Below, piece after piece: positions 34,387-44,501 of a DNA stretch of 64,000 nt. How positions within the stretch are numbered: position 1 is the first letter of the stretch; each line of letters begins with the position of its first letter. The DNA is taken from positions 186,001 to 250,000 of the forward strand of contig NZ_JACOPN010000001.1 of the NCBI RefSeq assembly GCF_014287875.1, read 5' to 3'. The notes under the pieces were generated by a model that did not search any database, was not told where the DNA came from, and worked only from the letters and a program-made list of their open reading frames with translations. The translations under genes were made by a program, and so were the position numbers. The DNA is from Flintibacter faecis (GTDB taxonomy: Bacteria > Bacillota > Clostridia > Oscillospirales > Oscillospiraceae).

Positions 34387-34396
34387 CTGTGCTCTC

Positions 34397-34882
34397 TCAG
34401 GTCTGATCCGGCTCGGCGAACAGGTCGCCGCAGGACTTCAGGTCCACCTCGGGCATCAGCTCCTCCCCCACCACCTGGAGCATCCGATCCAGCTGGCGGG
34501 CCTCGTCCGGGGTGAAGCGGTTCTGGATCCGCTTCATCACCTGGCGCATATATTGGCTGCTGATGTTGTAATAGTTCATATACTTCTGGGTGGGCCGCAG
34601 GTGATACTCCCGCCGGTCCTGGTCTGAACGGATCTTCTCCACATAGCCCTTCTGGATCAGGCTGTTGACTTTATATGCCGCATTGGGCGAGGAGATGTGG
34701 ACAAAGGCGGCAAACTCGTTGATGGTCGGCTCCTTCAGCGCCTGAATGATCTCCATGCAAAAGGTCTCCACCGCCGTCAGGCTGGCCTCCCGGTTCTGGA
34801 AGCGGGAAAATACCTCCTGGTAAAAATGCAGCTTGAATTTCGTGTACACCTCGGAAAAGCTCTCCTCCAACAAATTCCGCAC
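34397..34882 (-). CDS. MarR-family regulator, probable FabT-type
   Basis: 161 residues with a winged helix (TINEFAAFVHISSPNAAYKVNSLIQKGYVEK) and DRREYHLRPT wing. It is the last gene of the fatty-acid operon, 17 bases after fabZ; MarR proteins of the FabT type repress such operons in Bacillota, usually from the first position. The GTG start lies one base from GGGGAG; the TTG three codons later (34873) has normal spacing and may be used. Target inferred to be the tandem repeat at 44312-44339. Confidence 0.82.
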   Translation of the reverse strand: MRNLLEESFSEVYTKFKLHFYQEVFSRFQNREASLTAVETFCMEIIQALKEPTINEFAAFVHISSPNAAYKVNSLIQKGYVEKIRSDQDRREYHLRPTQKYMNYYNISSQYMRQVMKRIQNRFTPDEARQLDRMLQVVGEELMPEVDLKSCGDLFAEPDQT

Positions 34883-34898
34883 GCTCCCCGTATCTTCT

Positions 34899-35336
34899 TT
34901 ATTCCGGCCGGTCCGTCAGGGCAAAGGTCAGCTCCGCCTTACAGGCCAGCTTGCCGTCCACCCGGGCCTCCGCCGTACCAAAGCCCACAGGACCCCGCCG
35001 GGCCGTCAGCTGGCAGGACAGCTCCAGCACGTCGCCGGGCCGCACCTGCTGCTTGAACCGGGCATTTTTAATGCCGCCGAATAAAGCAAGTTTACCCTGA
35101 TTTCCCGCTTCCGTCAAGATGGCCACCGCGCCCACCTGGGCCAGGGCCTCGATGATGAGCACGCCGGGCATCACTTTAAAGCCGGGGAAGTGGCCCTGGA
35201 AAAAGGGCTCGTTGGCGGTGACGCACTTGCGGCCCACGGCGCTCTGGCCTGGGACGCATTCCACGATATTGTCCACCAGCAGGAAGGGATAGCGGTGGGG
35301 CAGCAGCTTTTCGATCTGGTCGATGTTCAGTTCCAT
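34899..35336 (-). CDS. fabZ: 3-hydroxyacyl-ACP dehydratase
   Basis: 145 residues from the ATG at 35336 (GGGAGGG upstream, inside the fabF end). Hot-dog fold with catalytic His49 (GHFPG) and Glu63 (LIIEALAQ). Dehydrates 3-hydroxyacyl-ACP in each elongation round. It begins two bases after fabF. Confidence 0.95.
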   Translation of the reverse strand: MELNIDQIEKLLPHRYPFLLVDNIVECVPGQSAVGRKCVTANEPFFQGHFPGFKVMPGVLIIEALAQVGAVAILTEAGNQGKLALFGGIKNARFKQQVRPGDVLELSCQLTARRGPVGFGTAEARVDGKLACKAELTFALTDRPE

Positions 35337-35338
35337 GT

Positions 35339-36580
35339 TCAGCCCTCCCACTTTTTCAGCACGATGCAGGCATTGTGTCCGCCAAAACCCAGGGAGTTGG
35401 ACAGGGCGGCCTTGATGTCCGCCTTCCGCCCCTGATTGGGGACGATGTCCAGATCGCAGGCGGGGTCGGGGACCTGATAGCCGATGGTGGCGGGCAAATA
35501 GCCCTCCACCAGGGCCATGGCGGTAAAGATGGCCTCCACCGCCCCGGCAGCCCCCAACAGGTGGCCGGTCATGGACTTGGTGGAGCTGACGGCCAGGCGG
35601 GCGGCGTGGTCGCCAAACGTCGTGTGGATGGCCGCCGTCTCGCAGGCATCGTTCATATGGGTGGAGGTGCCGTGGGCATTGATATAGCCCACCTCCTCCG
35701 GCTTCATCCCGGCATCGGCCAGGGCCTGGGCCATACAGGCCGCACCGCCGGCTCCCCCGGGGGCGGGGGCGGTGATGTGGTGGGCGTCGCAGTTGGCACC
35801 GTAGCCCGCCACCTCGGCATAGATCTTGGCTCCCCGGGCCTTTGCGTGCTCATACTCCTCCAGCACCAGCATCCCGGCGCCCTCACCCATGACAAAGCCG
35901 CTGCGCTCCGCGTCAAAGGGGATAGAAGCCCGCAGGGGGTCTGCGCTCTCGCTGAGGGCCTTCATGGCGGTGAAGCCGCCCATGGCCAGGGGGGTGATGG
36001 CCGCCTCGGTGCCGCCGCACAGCATCACATCGCCATACCCGTCCCGGATGTGGCGGAAGGCATCGCCCACGGCGTTGGTGCCCCCGGCGCAGGCGGTGAC
36101 CACGCAGGTACACATTCCCTGAAAGCCAAAGCGAATGGCGATCTGCCCGGCGGCCATGTTGGAGATGATCATAGGAATGACAAAGGGGGACACGGAGTCA
36201 TAGCCCCGGCTCTCTCCCCGGCGGTGGGCCTCGGACACGGTCTCAAAGCCGCCGATGCCGCTGGAGCAGATGACCCCACAGCGGGACAGGTCCTCCCCCT
36301 CCCGATCCAGGCCGCTGTCGTCCATGGCCTGCTGGGCGGCGATGAGGGCAAACTGGGTAAAGCGGTCCATCTTCTTGGCCTCCCGCTTGCCCAAAACGCC
36401 GTCGATGTCCAGATCCTTCACCTCTCCGGCCAGCTTCACCCGCATGTCAGAGCAGTCATACCGGGTGATGGGGCCGATGCCGCACTTGCCGTCCTTGACC
36501 GCCTGCCAGCTCTCCGCCACGCTGTTTCCAATGGGGTTCACCGTGCCCATGCCGGTGATCACGACCCTACGTTTTTCCAT
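35339..36580 (-). CDS. fabF: 3-oxoacyl-ACP synthase II
   Basis: 413 residues. Catalytic Cys164 (TACAGGTNA), His303 ([11 protein letters not shown]) and His340 ([11 protein letters not shown]). Condensing enzyme for acyl-chain elongation. It is separated from fabG by an unusual 243-base gap filled with hairpins. Confidence 0.97.
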   Translation of the reverse strand: MEKRRVVITGMGTVNPIGNSVAESWQAVKDGKCGIGPITRYDCSDMRVKLAGEVKDLDIDGVLGKREAKKMDRFTQFALIAAQQAMDDSGLDREGEDLSRCGVICSSGIGGFETVSEAHRRGESRGYDSVSPFVIPMIISNMAAGQIAIRFGFQGMCTCVVTACAGGTNAVGDAFRHIRDGYGDVMLCGGTEAAITPLAMGGFTAMKALSESADPLRASIPFDAERSGFVMGEGAGMLVLEEYEHAKARGAKIYAEVAGYGANCDAHHITAPAPGGAGGAACMAQALADAGMKPEEVGYINAHGTSTHMNDACETAAIHTTFGDHAARLAVSSTKSMTGHLLGAAGAVEAIFTAMALVEGYLPATIGYQVPDPACDLDIVPNQGRKADIKAALSNSLGFGGHNACIVLKKWEG

Positions 36581-36624
36581 AGTTACCTCCTAATACGGTC
36601 TCAAGTGGCTCTTCCACTTTCAGA

Positions 36625-36823
36625 CTGTCTAAAAAAGCCTCGCAGCGTTTCGCACCCGAGGGTGCGAAAGAATTGAAATCTGTTTTTTCCGGCGGCGTGT
36701 ACGCCGGAAAAAACACTTCTCGCGCAGCGCGTGTCGACTTGGCCGCCAAAAGCGGCCAAACGAGGCACGAAGCGGAGCGCAGTCTTTTCAAAAAAGTGAT
36801 TTCATCACTTTTTTGAGACACGG
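36625..36823. repeat. Hairpin-rich non-coding insert between fabG and fabF
   Basis: Five perfect inverted repeats in ~170 bases: TTTCGCACCC/GGGTGCGAAA (36648-36669), TTTTTTCCGGCG/CGCCGGAAAAAA (36683-36713), CGCGC/GCGCG (36721-36731), TTGGCCGC/GCGGCCAA (36739-36759) and CAAAAAAGTGAT/ATCACTTTTTTG (36789-36815). No coding frame has a ribosome binding site. Other gaps in this operon are about 75 bases or less, so this looks inserted: a dispersed repeat or a structured RNA element. Confidence 0.75.
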
Positions 36824-37567
36824 TCACACGGCCATTCCGCCGTCTACGCACAGCACCTGCCCGGTGATATAGGCGCTCTCCGGCCGGGCAAAGAAGGCCG
36901 CAGCCCGGGCCACGTCCTCCGGCTGGCCGGGGGCGGCCATGGGGATGGTGGACAGCATGGCCGTCTTGGCCTTCTCGGGCAGCACGGCGGTCATGTCCGT
37001 CTCGATAAAGCCGGGGGCCACGGCGTTCACCGTGATATTCCGGCTGGCCAGTTCCTTGGCGGCGGCCTTGGTCAGACCCAGAATGCCCGCCTTGCTGGCG
37101 GCGTAGCCCGTCTGGCCTGGGTTGCCCCGCAGGCCCACCACACTGCTCAGGTTGACGATGCGGCCATAGCGCTGGCGCATCATGAGCTTGGCGGCGGCCT
37201 TCATGCAGAAGTAGGCCCCCTTCAGGTTGGTGTCCAGCACCCGGTCAAAATCCTCGGCCTTGGCGGTCATCAGCAGCCCGTCCCGGGTGACACCCGCGTT
37301 GTTCACCAGGATGTCCAGGCGGCCAAAGCGCTCCTTCACCCCGTTGATGAGCTCCTCACAGGCGGCAGGATCGGACACGTCGGCCTGAAAGGCCTCCGCC
37401 TGAACGCCCAGCGCCCGGCAGGCCTCCACCGTCTCCTGGGCGGCCTGCTCATTTCCGGCATAATTCACGGCCACCGCCGCACCCTGGCGGGCCAGCTCCA
37501 GGCAGATGGCCCGGCCAATGCCCCGGCTGCCGCCGGTGACAAGGGCCACAGATTCGTTCATGGTCAT
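36824..37567 (-). CDS. fabG: 3-oxoacyl-ACP reductase
   Basis: 247 residues from the ATG at 37567, which overlaps the fabD stop (ATGA) and has AAGGAG six bases upstream; a second ATG lies two codons on. SDR fold with TGGSRGIG (11-18), NNAG (89-92) and catalytic Ser142, Tyr155 and Lys159 (GYAASK). NADPH reduction of 3-ketoacyl-ACP. Confidence 0.97.
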   Translation of the reverse strand: MTMNESVALVTGGSRGIGRAICLELARQGAAVAVNYAGNEQAAQETVEACRALGVQAEAFQADVSDPAACEELINGVKERFGRLDILVNNAGVTRDGLLMTAKAEDFDRVLDTNLKGAYFCMKAAAKLMMRQRYGRIVNLSSVVGLRGNPGQTGYAASKAGILGLTKAAAKELASRNITVNAVAPGFIETDMTAVLPEKAKTAMLSTIPMAAPGQPEDVARAAAFFARPESAYITGQVLCVDGGMAV

Positions 37568-38499
37568 TGGGCTGCTCCTTTCAGCTGCTCCGCCACGGCC
37601 TCGAAGTCGTCGGCGGTGTCGATGTGATAGGTCTGGATGCCGGGGGCAGTCTTTTTCACAAAGGAGGTGAGGGTCTTGCCCGGCCCGATCTCCAGAATGG
37701 TGTCGATGCCGTCGGCCTCCATGCGCCGGACGGTGTCCTCCCAATAGACGGAGGACTGCACCTGCTTCTCCAGCAGGGCGGGGATCGCATCTCCCGCCTC
37801 CATGGGGCCGCCCTTGCAGTTGAAATAGACGGGCAGGGCCATGGGGTGGAAGAGAATGGTCTTGAAATAGTCGGCCAGGGCATCTCCCGCCGGCTTCATC
37901 AGCCGGGTGTGGAAGGGGCCGCTGACCCGCAGGGGCATACAGCGCTTGGCCCCCAGCTCCTTGGCCAGCTCTCCGGCCCGGTCCACGGCGGCCTTTTCCC
38001 CGCTGATGACCAGCTGGCCGGGGCAGTTATAGTTGCAGATCTGCACCACGCCCAGCTCACTTGCCTGGTCACAGGCCATCTGCAGCTTGTCCCGGTCCAG
38101 GGAGAGGACGGCGGTCATGCCGCACTCCAGGCCCTGGGCGGCCTGCTCCATGGCCCGGCCCCGGAAGGCCAGGGTCTTCAGCACCGTCTTCCGGTCCAGC
38201 ACGCCGGCGGCATACAGGGCGGAGTACTCCCCCAGGGACAGGCCCGCCGCTGCGCAGGGACGGATGCCCCTGGCATACAGCAGGTCGGTGACCCCCACGG
38301 CGAAGGCCGCCATGCAGGGCTGGGTATAGCGGGTCTGGGACAGCTCCTCAATAGGGCCCTCAAAGCTGAGGGCCTTCAGGTCAAAGTCCAGCCCGGCGTT
38401 GTCCAGCACCGCCCGGTATTCGGGGTACCGGTCATAGAAGTCCCGGCCCATGCCCACCTTCTGGCTGCCCTGACCGGCGTATACAAAGGCTAATTTCAT
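37564..38499 (-). CDS. fabD: Malonyl-CoA:ACP transacylase
   Basis: 311 residues from the ATG at 38499 (AGGAGG seven bases upstream). Active-site GLSLGEYSAL (nucleophile Ser88) and GPFHT His are present. Loads malonate onto ACP. It starts two bases after fabK and overlaps fabG. Confidence 0.97.
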   Translation of the reverse strand: MKLAFVYAGQGSQKVGMGRDFYDRYPEYRAVLDNAGLDFDLKALSFEGPIEELSQTRYTQPCMAAFAVGVTDLLYARGIRPCAAAGLSLGEYSALYAAGVLDRKTVLKTLAFRGRAMEQAAQGLECGMTAVLSLDRDKLQMACDQASELGVVQICNYNCPGQLVISGEKAAVDRAGELAKELGAKRCMPLRVSGPFHTRLMKPAGDALADYFKTILFHPMALPVYFNCKGGPMEAGDAIPALLEKQVQSSVYWEDTVRRMEADGIDTILEIGPGKTLTSFVKKTAPGIQTYHIDTADDFEAVAEQLKGAAQ

Positions 38500-38501
38500 G
38501 T

Positions 38502-39437
38502 TCAAACCTCCTGGGCCAGCTGGGCCACGGTGGCCTTATAGTCGGCGTACATCTCCTCCAGGATGGCCCGCAGGGGGCGGATCTCGTGGAGCATCCCGGC
38601 CACCTGACCGGCCATGAGAGAGCCCGTCTTGGTGTCCCCGTCGAACACCGCCCGGCGGAGGGAGCCCAGTGTGTATTTCTCCAGCTCCATCTTGTCCGCC
38701 CCGGCCCGCTCCCGGGCCAGATACTCCCGGGCCATCTGGTTTTTCAGAATGCGCACCGGTGCGCCCACGCTGCGGCCGGTGACGGTGGTGTCGCTGTCCT
38801 TGGCCTTCAGCAGGGCCTGCTTATAATTCTCGTGGATGGGGCACTCCCGGCTCACCAGCAGGCAGGTGCCGATCTGAGCGCCGCAGGCCCCCAGGGCAAA
38901 GGCGGCGGCCAGCTGCCGTCCTCCGGCGATGCCGCCGGCGGCGATCACGGGCAGGTCGGTCATCTCCCGCACCTGGGGCACCAGGGCCATGGTGGTCAGC
39001 TCGCCCACATGGCCGCCGCTCTCCGTACCCTCGGCGATGAAGCCGTCCACCCCCAGGGGGGCCAGGCGGCGGACCAGGGTGGTGGCGGGGACCACGGGGA
39101 ATACCTTGATACCCGCCTCCTTCCAGGCGGGGACATACTGGCTGGGCACGCCGGCACCGGTGGTGACCACCTGAACGCCCTCCTCCACCACCACCTTGGC
39201 CATCTCGGCGGCGGCGGGGTTCATCAGCATGATGTTCACGCCGAAGGGCTTGTCGGTCAGGGCCTTGCACCGGCGGATGTTCTCCCGCAGGGTGTCGGCG
39301 TTCATGCCCCCCGCGCCGATGAGGCCCAGGGCCCCGGCGTTGGACACGGCGGCGGCGAATTCGCCGGTGGCGATGTTGGCCATGCCGCCCTGGATCAGGG
39401 GAAATTCGGTTCCCAGCAGTTCATTTAGTTTTATCAT
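38502..39437 (-). CDS. fabK: Enoyl-ACP reductase II (FMN-dependent)
   Basis: 311 residues from the ATG at 39437 (GAGGAG upstream). TIM-barrel FMN enzyme with LIQGGMANIA, GAGGMNADTL, TEGTESGGHVGE-like AEGTESGGHVGE and AAGGIAGGRQ motifs, as in nitronate monooxygenase/FabK proteins; operon context settles FabK. Performs the last reduction of each cycle in place of FabI, and this class is known to be triclosan-resistant. Confidence 0.95.
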   Translation of the reverse strand: MIKLNELLGTEFPLIQGGMANIATGEFAAAVSNAGALGLIGAGGMNADTLRENIRRCKALTDKPFGVNIMLMNPAAAEMAKVVVEEGVQVVTTGAGVPSQYVPAWKEAGIKVFPVVPATTLVRRLAPLGVDGFIAEGTESGGHVGELTTMALVPQVREMTDLPVIAAGGIAGGRQLAAAFALGACGAQIGTCLLVSRECPIHENYKQALLKAKDSDTTVTGRSVGAPVRILKNQMAREYLARERAGADKMELEKYTLGSLRRAVFDGDTKTGSLMAGQVAGMLHEIRPLRAILEEMYADYKATVAQLAQEV

Positions 39438-39485
39438 TTGCGTCTCCTCGCCTTCTGCGCCCTCCAGGCGCACCGATCTCAGTTG

Positions 39486-40424
39486 TTACCAAGTAAACAG
39501 CGCTCCGGCCCAGGTCAGGCCGCCGCCGAAACCCACGGTGAGCACCCGCATCCCGGGCTTTAACATCCCCTGCTCCACCAGCTCGTCCAGGGCCATGGGG
39601 ATGCTGGCTGCAGAGGTGTTGCCATAGCGCTCCATGTTCTTATAGAACAGGCCCTCCCAGGCCTTCAGCCGCTTGGCTACAAAGTCGATGATCCGGGCGT
39701 TGGCCTGGTGGCAGACCACCAGGTCCAGGTCGTTGACGTCGCAGCCCTCCGCCGACACCAGCTGGCGGATAGAGCCCTCCACCACCTCGGTGGCAAAGCG
39801 GAACACCGCCTTGCCCTCCATGTGGACGGCGGCCTTCTCCGGCCCGGGGCCCTGGACCCAGATGCTCTGTTCGTCCCCCCGGGAGCCAAAGACCGTGTGC
39901 CACCGGGCACTGTCGTCCCGGGCGAGCACCGCTGCCCCGGCTCCGTCGCCGAAGAGGACGCAGGTGTTCCGGTCGGTGTGGTCCAGCACCCGGCTGATGA
40001 CCTCCGCCCCCACCACAATGGCATAGGGCCGGGGGGCATCGGCCAGCAGGGCGTGGGCCGTCTTGGTCCCATACAAAAACCCGGCGCAGGCGGCGTTCAG
40101 ATCAAAGCAGATGGTGTCCTCTTTCAGTCCCAGCTGCTTTTGCAGCATACAGGCCATGGAGGGGCTGGCAAAGTCGGGAGTAAAGGTGGCCACCAGGCAC
40201 ACGCCGATGTCCTCCGCCTTCAGGCCGGAGCGCTCCAGCGCCTGTCGGGCCGCCCCCCGGGCCAGGTCCATGCCGCTCTCCCTTTCGCAGAAGTGCCGGG
40301 CATGAATGCCTGTGCGGCTGAACACCCACTCGTCGTTGGTGTCCACCGTGCGGCTCAGGTCGTCATTGGTCACGATTTTGGCGGGCAGACAGCGGCCGGT
40401 GGATAAAAATTTCGGTGCGCTCAT
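39486..40424 (-). CDS. fabH: 3-oxoacyl-ACP synthase III
   Basis: 312 residues. Catalytic triad Cys113 (NAACAGF), His239 (VCHQANARI) and Asn269 (YGNTSAASIP). Starts chains from acyl-CoA and malonyl-ACP. The start overlaps the accA stop by four bases. Confidence 0.97.
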   Translation of the reverse strand: MSAPKFLSTGRCLPAKIVTNDDLSRTVDTNDEWVFSRTGIHARHFCERESGMDLARGAARQALERSGLKAEDIGVCLVATFTPDFASPSMACMLQKQLGLKEDTICFDLNAACAGFLYGTKTAHALLADAPRPYAIVVGAEVISRVLDHTDRNTCVLFGDGAGAAVLARDDSARWHTVFGSRGDEQSIWVQGPGPEKAAVHMEGKAVFRFATEVVEGSIRQLVSAEGCDVNDLDLVVCHQANARIIDFVAKRLKAWEGLFYKNMERYGNTSAASIPMALDELVEQGMLKPGMRVLTVGFGGGLTWAGALFTW

Positions 40425-41245
40425 ACTTCCTCCTCCCGGGCCGGGGGCAGTCCCCGCCCCATGGCCCGAAACATTTCATACCGCTGCCGGGCCAGCGCCG
40501 GGCCCTTCAGCTTATCCAGGGCGGCCAGCTCCTTGCGCAGGGCGGCATCCATGGTGCGGAAGGTGGCCTCCCAGTCGGTGTGGGCCCCCCCCTCCGGCTC
40601 CCGGAGGACCCCCTGGACGATACCCCCCCGGCGCAGGTCCTGGGCAGTGAGCTTCATCACGGCACAGGCCTCGCCGCTGCGGGAGGCATCCTTCCACAAG
40701 ATGGAGGCAAAGCCCTCCGGGGACAGGACGGAATACACCGCATGCTCCAGCATGAGCACCCGGTTGGCCACGGCCAGGGCCAGCGCCCCGCCGCTGCCCC
40801 CCTCCCCGGTGATGATGGAGATGACGGGCACGGTGAGGGAACTCATCAGGGCCAGACACTGGGCGATGGCCTCGCCCTGGCCCCGCTCCTCGGCCTCCTT
40901 GCCGGGATAGGCCCCCGGGGTGTCCACAAAGGTGATGATGGGGCGGCCAAACTTCTCCGCCTGACGCATCAGCCGCTGGGCCTTGCGATAGCCCTCCGGC
41001 CCGGGCATCCCGAAGTTGCACTTTAAGTTCTCCTCCAGGTTCTTGCCCTTCCGGTGGCCGATCACTGTCACGGGGCGGCCGTGAAAGCGGGCGATGCCGC
41101 CCAGAATGCTGCCGTCCTCCCGGCACTGGCGGTCTCCCCGCTGCTCAAAAAAGTCGGTGAACAGGGCGGAGATAAAGTCCGCCGTGCCCGGACGGCCCGG
41201 GTCCCGGGCGATCTTCACTTTTTCTTCCGGTGTATAGTGGCTCAT
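40421..41245 (-). CDS. accA: Acetyl-CoA carboxylase carboxyltransferase, alpha subunit
   Basis: 274 residues from the ATG at 41245, which overlaps the accD stop (ATGA) and has GGGAGGTG upstream. Core motifs TFVDTPGAYPG, GEGGSGGALA and LSPEGFASILWKD are intact. With AccD it transfers carboxyl from carboxybiotin to acetyl-CoA. Confidence 0.96.
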   Translation of the reverse strand: MSHYTPEEKVKIARDPGRPGTADFISALFTDFFEQRGDRQCREDGSILGGIARFHGRPVTVIGHRKGKNLEENLKCNFGMPGPEGYRKAQRLMRQAEKFGRPIITFVDTPGAYPGKEAEERGQGEAIAQCLALMSSLTVPVISIITGEGGSGGALALAVANRVLMLEHAVYSVLSPEGFASILWKDASRSGEACAVMKLTAQDLRRGGIVQGVLREPEGGAHTDWEATFRTMDAALRKELAALDKLKGPALARQRYEMFRAMGRGLPPAREEEV

Positions 41246-42096
41246 GCCCGTCCACCTCCCTCGTGCAGGGCCAGCAGCTGGCCCAAAACGGCCCGCCACT
41301 GGTCCCGGGGGACGATGCGGTCCAAAAAGCCGTGGTCCAGCAGATACTCCGCCCGCTGGAAGCCCTGGGGCAGCTTCTCCCCGATGGTCTGTTCAATGAC
41401 CCGGGGGCCGGCAAAGCCGATCAGGGCCCCGGGCTCGGCCAGCATAATGTCCCCCAACGAGGCAAAGCTGGCCGTCACCCCGCCGGTGGTGGGGTGGGTC
41501 AGGCAGGAGATATACAGCCCGCCTTTCTCCTGATGCCGCTGGATGGCGGCGGCGGTCTTGGCCATCTGCATCAGGGAGAAAATGCCCTCCTGCATCCGGG
41601 CTCCGCCGCTGGCGGCAAAGATGATCAGGGGCAGGCGCCGCCGGGTGGCATACTCCGCCGCCCGGGTGACCTTTTCCCCCACGGCGGTGCCCATGCTGCC
41701 CATGAAGAAGCGGCTGTCCAGCACCACGCACACGGCCTTGCGGCCCATGATCTTGCCCACGGCGGCCACCGCCGCATCCCGCAGGCCGGTCTCCTCCTCC
41801 CGGACGGCCAGCTTGGCCGGATAGCCGGGGAAGTTCAGGGGGTCGGCGGGCTCCAGCTTCTCCTCCAGCTCCTGAAAGGTGCCAGGGTCCAGGATGATGG
41901 ACAGGCGGTAATAGGCCCCGATGGGCTTGTGAAAGCCGCACCGGGGGCATACCTGGCGGTTGCGGCTCCAGTCCAGGGCGGAGCTGTCCTCTCCGCACTG
42001 GGGGCAGGGGACCTTGCGGGCGGTGGGGATCTTCCCCTCCCGCATGGCCTGATAGGTCAGCAGCCGGTCCCGGCGCTGGCGAAAGAAATAATTCAC
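41242..42096 (-). CDS. accD: Acetyl-CoA carboxylase carboxyltransferase, beta subunit
   Basis: 284 residues with the N-terminal zinc ribbon CPQCG...CPRCG (about residues 31-53), then SGGARMQEG and LTHPTTGGVTASFA. Partner of AccA. A terminator-like hairpin precedes it, after accC. Confidence 0.96.
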   Translation of the reverse strand: MNYFFRQRRDRLLTYQAMREGKIPTARKVPCPQCGEDSSALDWSRNRQVCPRCGFHKPIGAYYRLSIILDPGTFQELEEKLEPADPLNFPGYPAKLAVREEETGLRDAAVAAVGKIMGRKAVCVVLDSRFFMGSMGTAVGEKVTRAAEYATRRRLPLIIFAASGGARMQEGIFSLMQMAKTAAAIQRHQEKGGLYISCLTHPTTGGVTASFASLGDIMLAEPGALIGFAGPRVIEQTIGEKLPQGFQRAEYLLDHGFLDRIVPRDQWRAVLGQLLALHEGGGRA

Positions 42097-42120
42097 AGCT
42101 TCTCCTTTCCCGCCGTATCC

Positions 42121-42150
42121 AGAAAAAGAGCCGAATGTCCTTCGGCTCTT
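42121..42150 (-). terminator. Intercistronic hairpin between accC and accD
   Basis: Minus strand AAGAGCCGAA / TTCGGCTCTT with a 5-base loop followed by TTTCT. It could partly reduce expression of the downstream fab genes relative to acpP-accBC. Confidence 0.7.
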
Positions 42151-42162
42151 CTTTCCAGGCCG

Positions 42163-43548
<1,386 letters not shown>

Positions 43549-43552
43549 AGCT

Positions 43553-44002
43553 TTAAACCCTCCGAATGCGCAGCAGCGGCTCCCCAAAGCCCACGGCCTC
43601 GCCGTCCCGGGCCAAGACCTCCTCCACCACGCAGTCGGCGGGGGCGGGGATCTCGCTCATCATCTTCATGGCCTCGATCAGGCACAGGGTCTCCCCCTTC
43701 TTCACCTGCTTTCCGGGGGCGGCAAAGGCCTCCTCCCCCGGGGCGGGGGCGGCATAGAAGGTGCCCACCAGGGGGGCGTTCACCGTCTCCCCCTGCTCCT
43801 GAGCAGCAGGGGCGGCGGGGGCGGCAGCTTCAGCCTGGGCCGGGGCCGCCTGGGCGGCAGGGGCAGCGGCGGGGGCGCTTACCACCACGGGGGCGGGGGC
43901 ACAGCGCAGAGCGATCTTCTCCCCCTCCCGCTCCCACTCCAGATCGGTGAGCCCGGAGCGGGCAAAGCGCTCCATCAGCGCATACAGCTCCTCTAATTCC
44001 AT
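43553..44002 (-). CDS. accB: Biotin carboxyl carrier protein
   Basis: 149 residues from the ATG at 44002. An N-terminal helix, a long Ala/Pro-rich linker (about 45-80) and a biotinyl domain with the modified lysine in EAMKMM (Lys113). Confidence 0.96.
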   Translation of the reverse strand: MELEELYALMERFARSGLTDLEWEREGEKIALRCAPAPVVVSAPAAAPAAQAAPAQAEAAAPAAPAAQEQGETVNAPLVGTFYAAPAPGEEAFAAPGKQVKKGETLCLIEAMKMMSEIPAPADCVVEEVLARDGEAVGFGEPLLRIRRV

Positions 44003-44045
44003 AGGTAGTCTCCTTACAAGCGGAGCTTGACGCTCCAACGAAAAA

Positions 44046-44282
44046 TTACTGCTTCTTGCCGGACAGATAGTTCACGATATCGGCCACGGTCTTCACCTGG
44101 GTCATGTCCTCGTCGGCAATGCCCACGCCAAAGGCCTCCTCCAGGGCCATGGACAGCTCCACGGCCTCCAGAGAGTCGGCCTCCAGGTCCTCATACAGGT
44201 TGGTCTCGGGGGTGATCTGGTCGGCCTCGCAGCTCAGGGTGTTCACAATGATGTCACGCACGTTCTCGAAATTGATCTCCAT
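44046..44282 (-). CDS. acpP: Acyl carrier protein
   Basis: 78 residues from the ATG at 44282; an ATG six codons upstream lies within the GGAGG ribosome site and cannot be used with it. Ser37 in EADSLEAVEL carries phosphopantetheine. First gene of the fatty-acid operon. Confidence 0.96.
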   Translation of the reverse strand: MEINFENVRDIIVNTLSCEADQITPETNLYEDLEADSLEAVELSMALEEAFGVGIADEDMTQVKTVADIVNYLSGKKQ

Positions 44283-44311
44283 AGTTTTAATTTCCTCCAA
44301 ATGGTTATAAA

Positions 44312-44339
44312 TTTTTAGTTAAAATTTTTTAGGTAAAAT
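44312..44339. promoter_or_regulatory. Tandem direct repeat at the fatty-acid operon start: candidate FabT operator
   Basis: Two abutting 14-base units, TTTTTAGTTAAAAT (44312-44325) and TTTTTAGGTAAAAT (44326-44339), differing at one base. They lie just downstream of the predicted -10, around +5 to +32 of the transcript. A repressor here would block the promoter; the MarR-like protein at the operon end is the best candidate. Confidence 0.6.
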
Positions 44340-44350
44340 GCTTGAGCATT

Positions 44351-44378
44351 ATTATAAGAAAAAATCCGCTTTTGTCAA
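44351..44378 (-). promoter_or_regulatory. Promoter of the fatty-acid operon
   Basis: Minus strand TTGACA (plus 44373-44378), 16-base spacer, TATAAT (plus 44351-44356): consensus boxes. Confidence 0.85.
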
Positions 44379-44386
44379 GCGGATTT
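44362..44386 (-). terminator. Terminator of the MATE gene, overlapping the fatty-acid promoter
   Basis: Minus strand AAATCCGCTT (plus 44377-44386), GACAA, AAGCGGATTT (plus 44362-44371) followed by TTTC. The loop is part of the -35 box of the downstream promoter, so one sequence ends one transcript and starts the next. Confidence 0.82.
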
Positions 44387-44501
44387 CTTGGTCGAAGATA
44401 TGACTTTGTCTGTTTTCACGAACTCGGTTTCCCTGTGCACAGGCTGACTGTAAAAATGGCCCTCTTCTCCAACGATGAGACGGGGGAGCCATGCCATGTT
44501 T

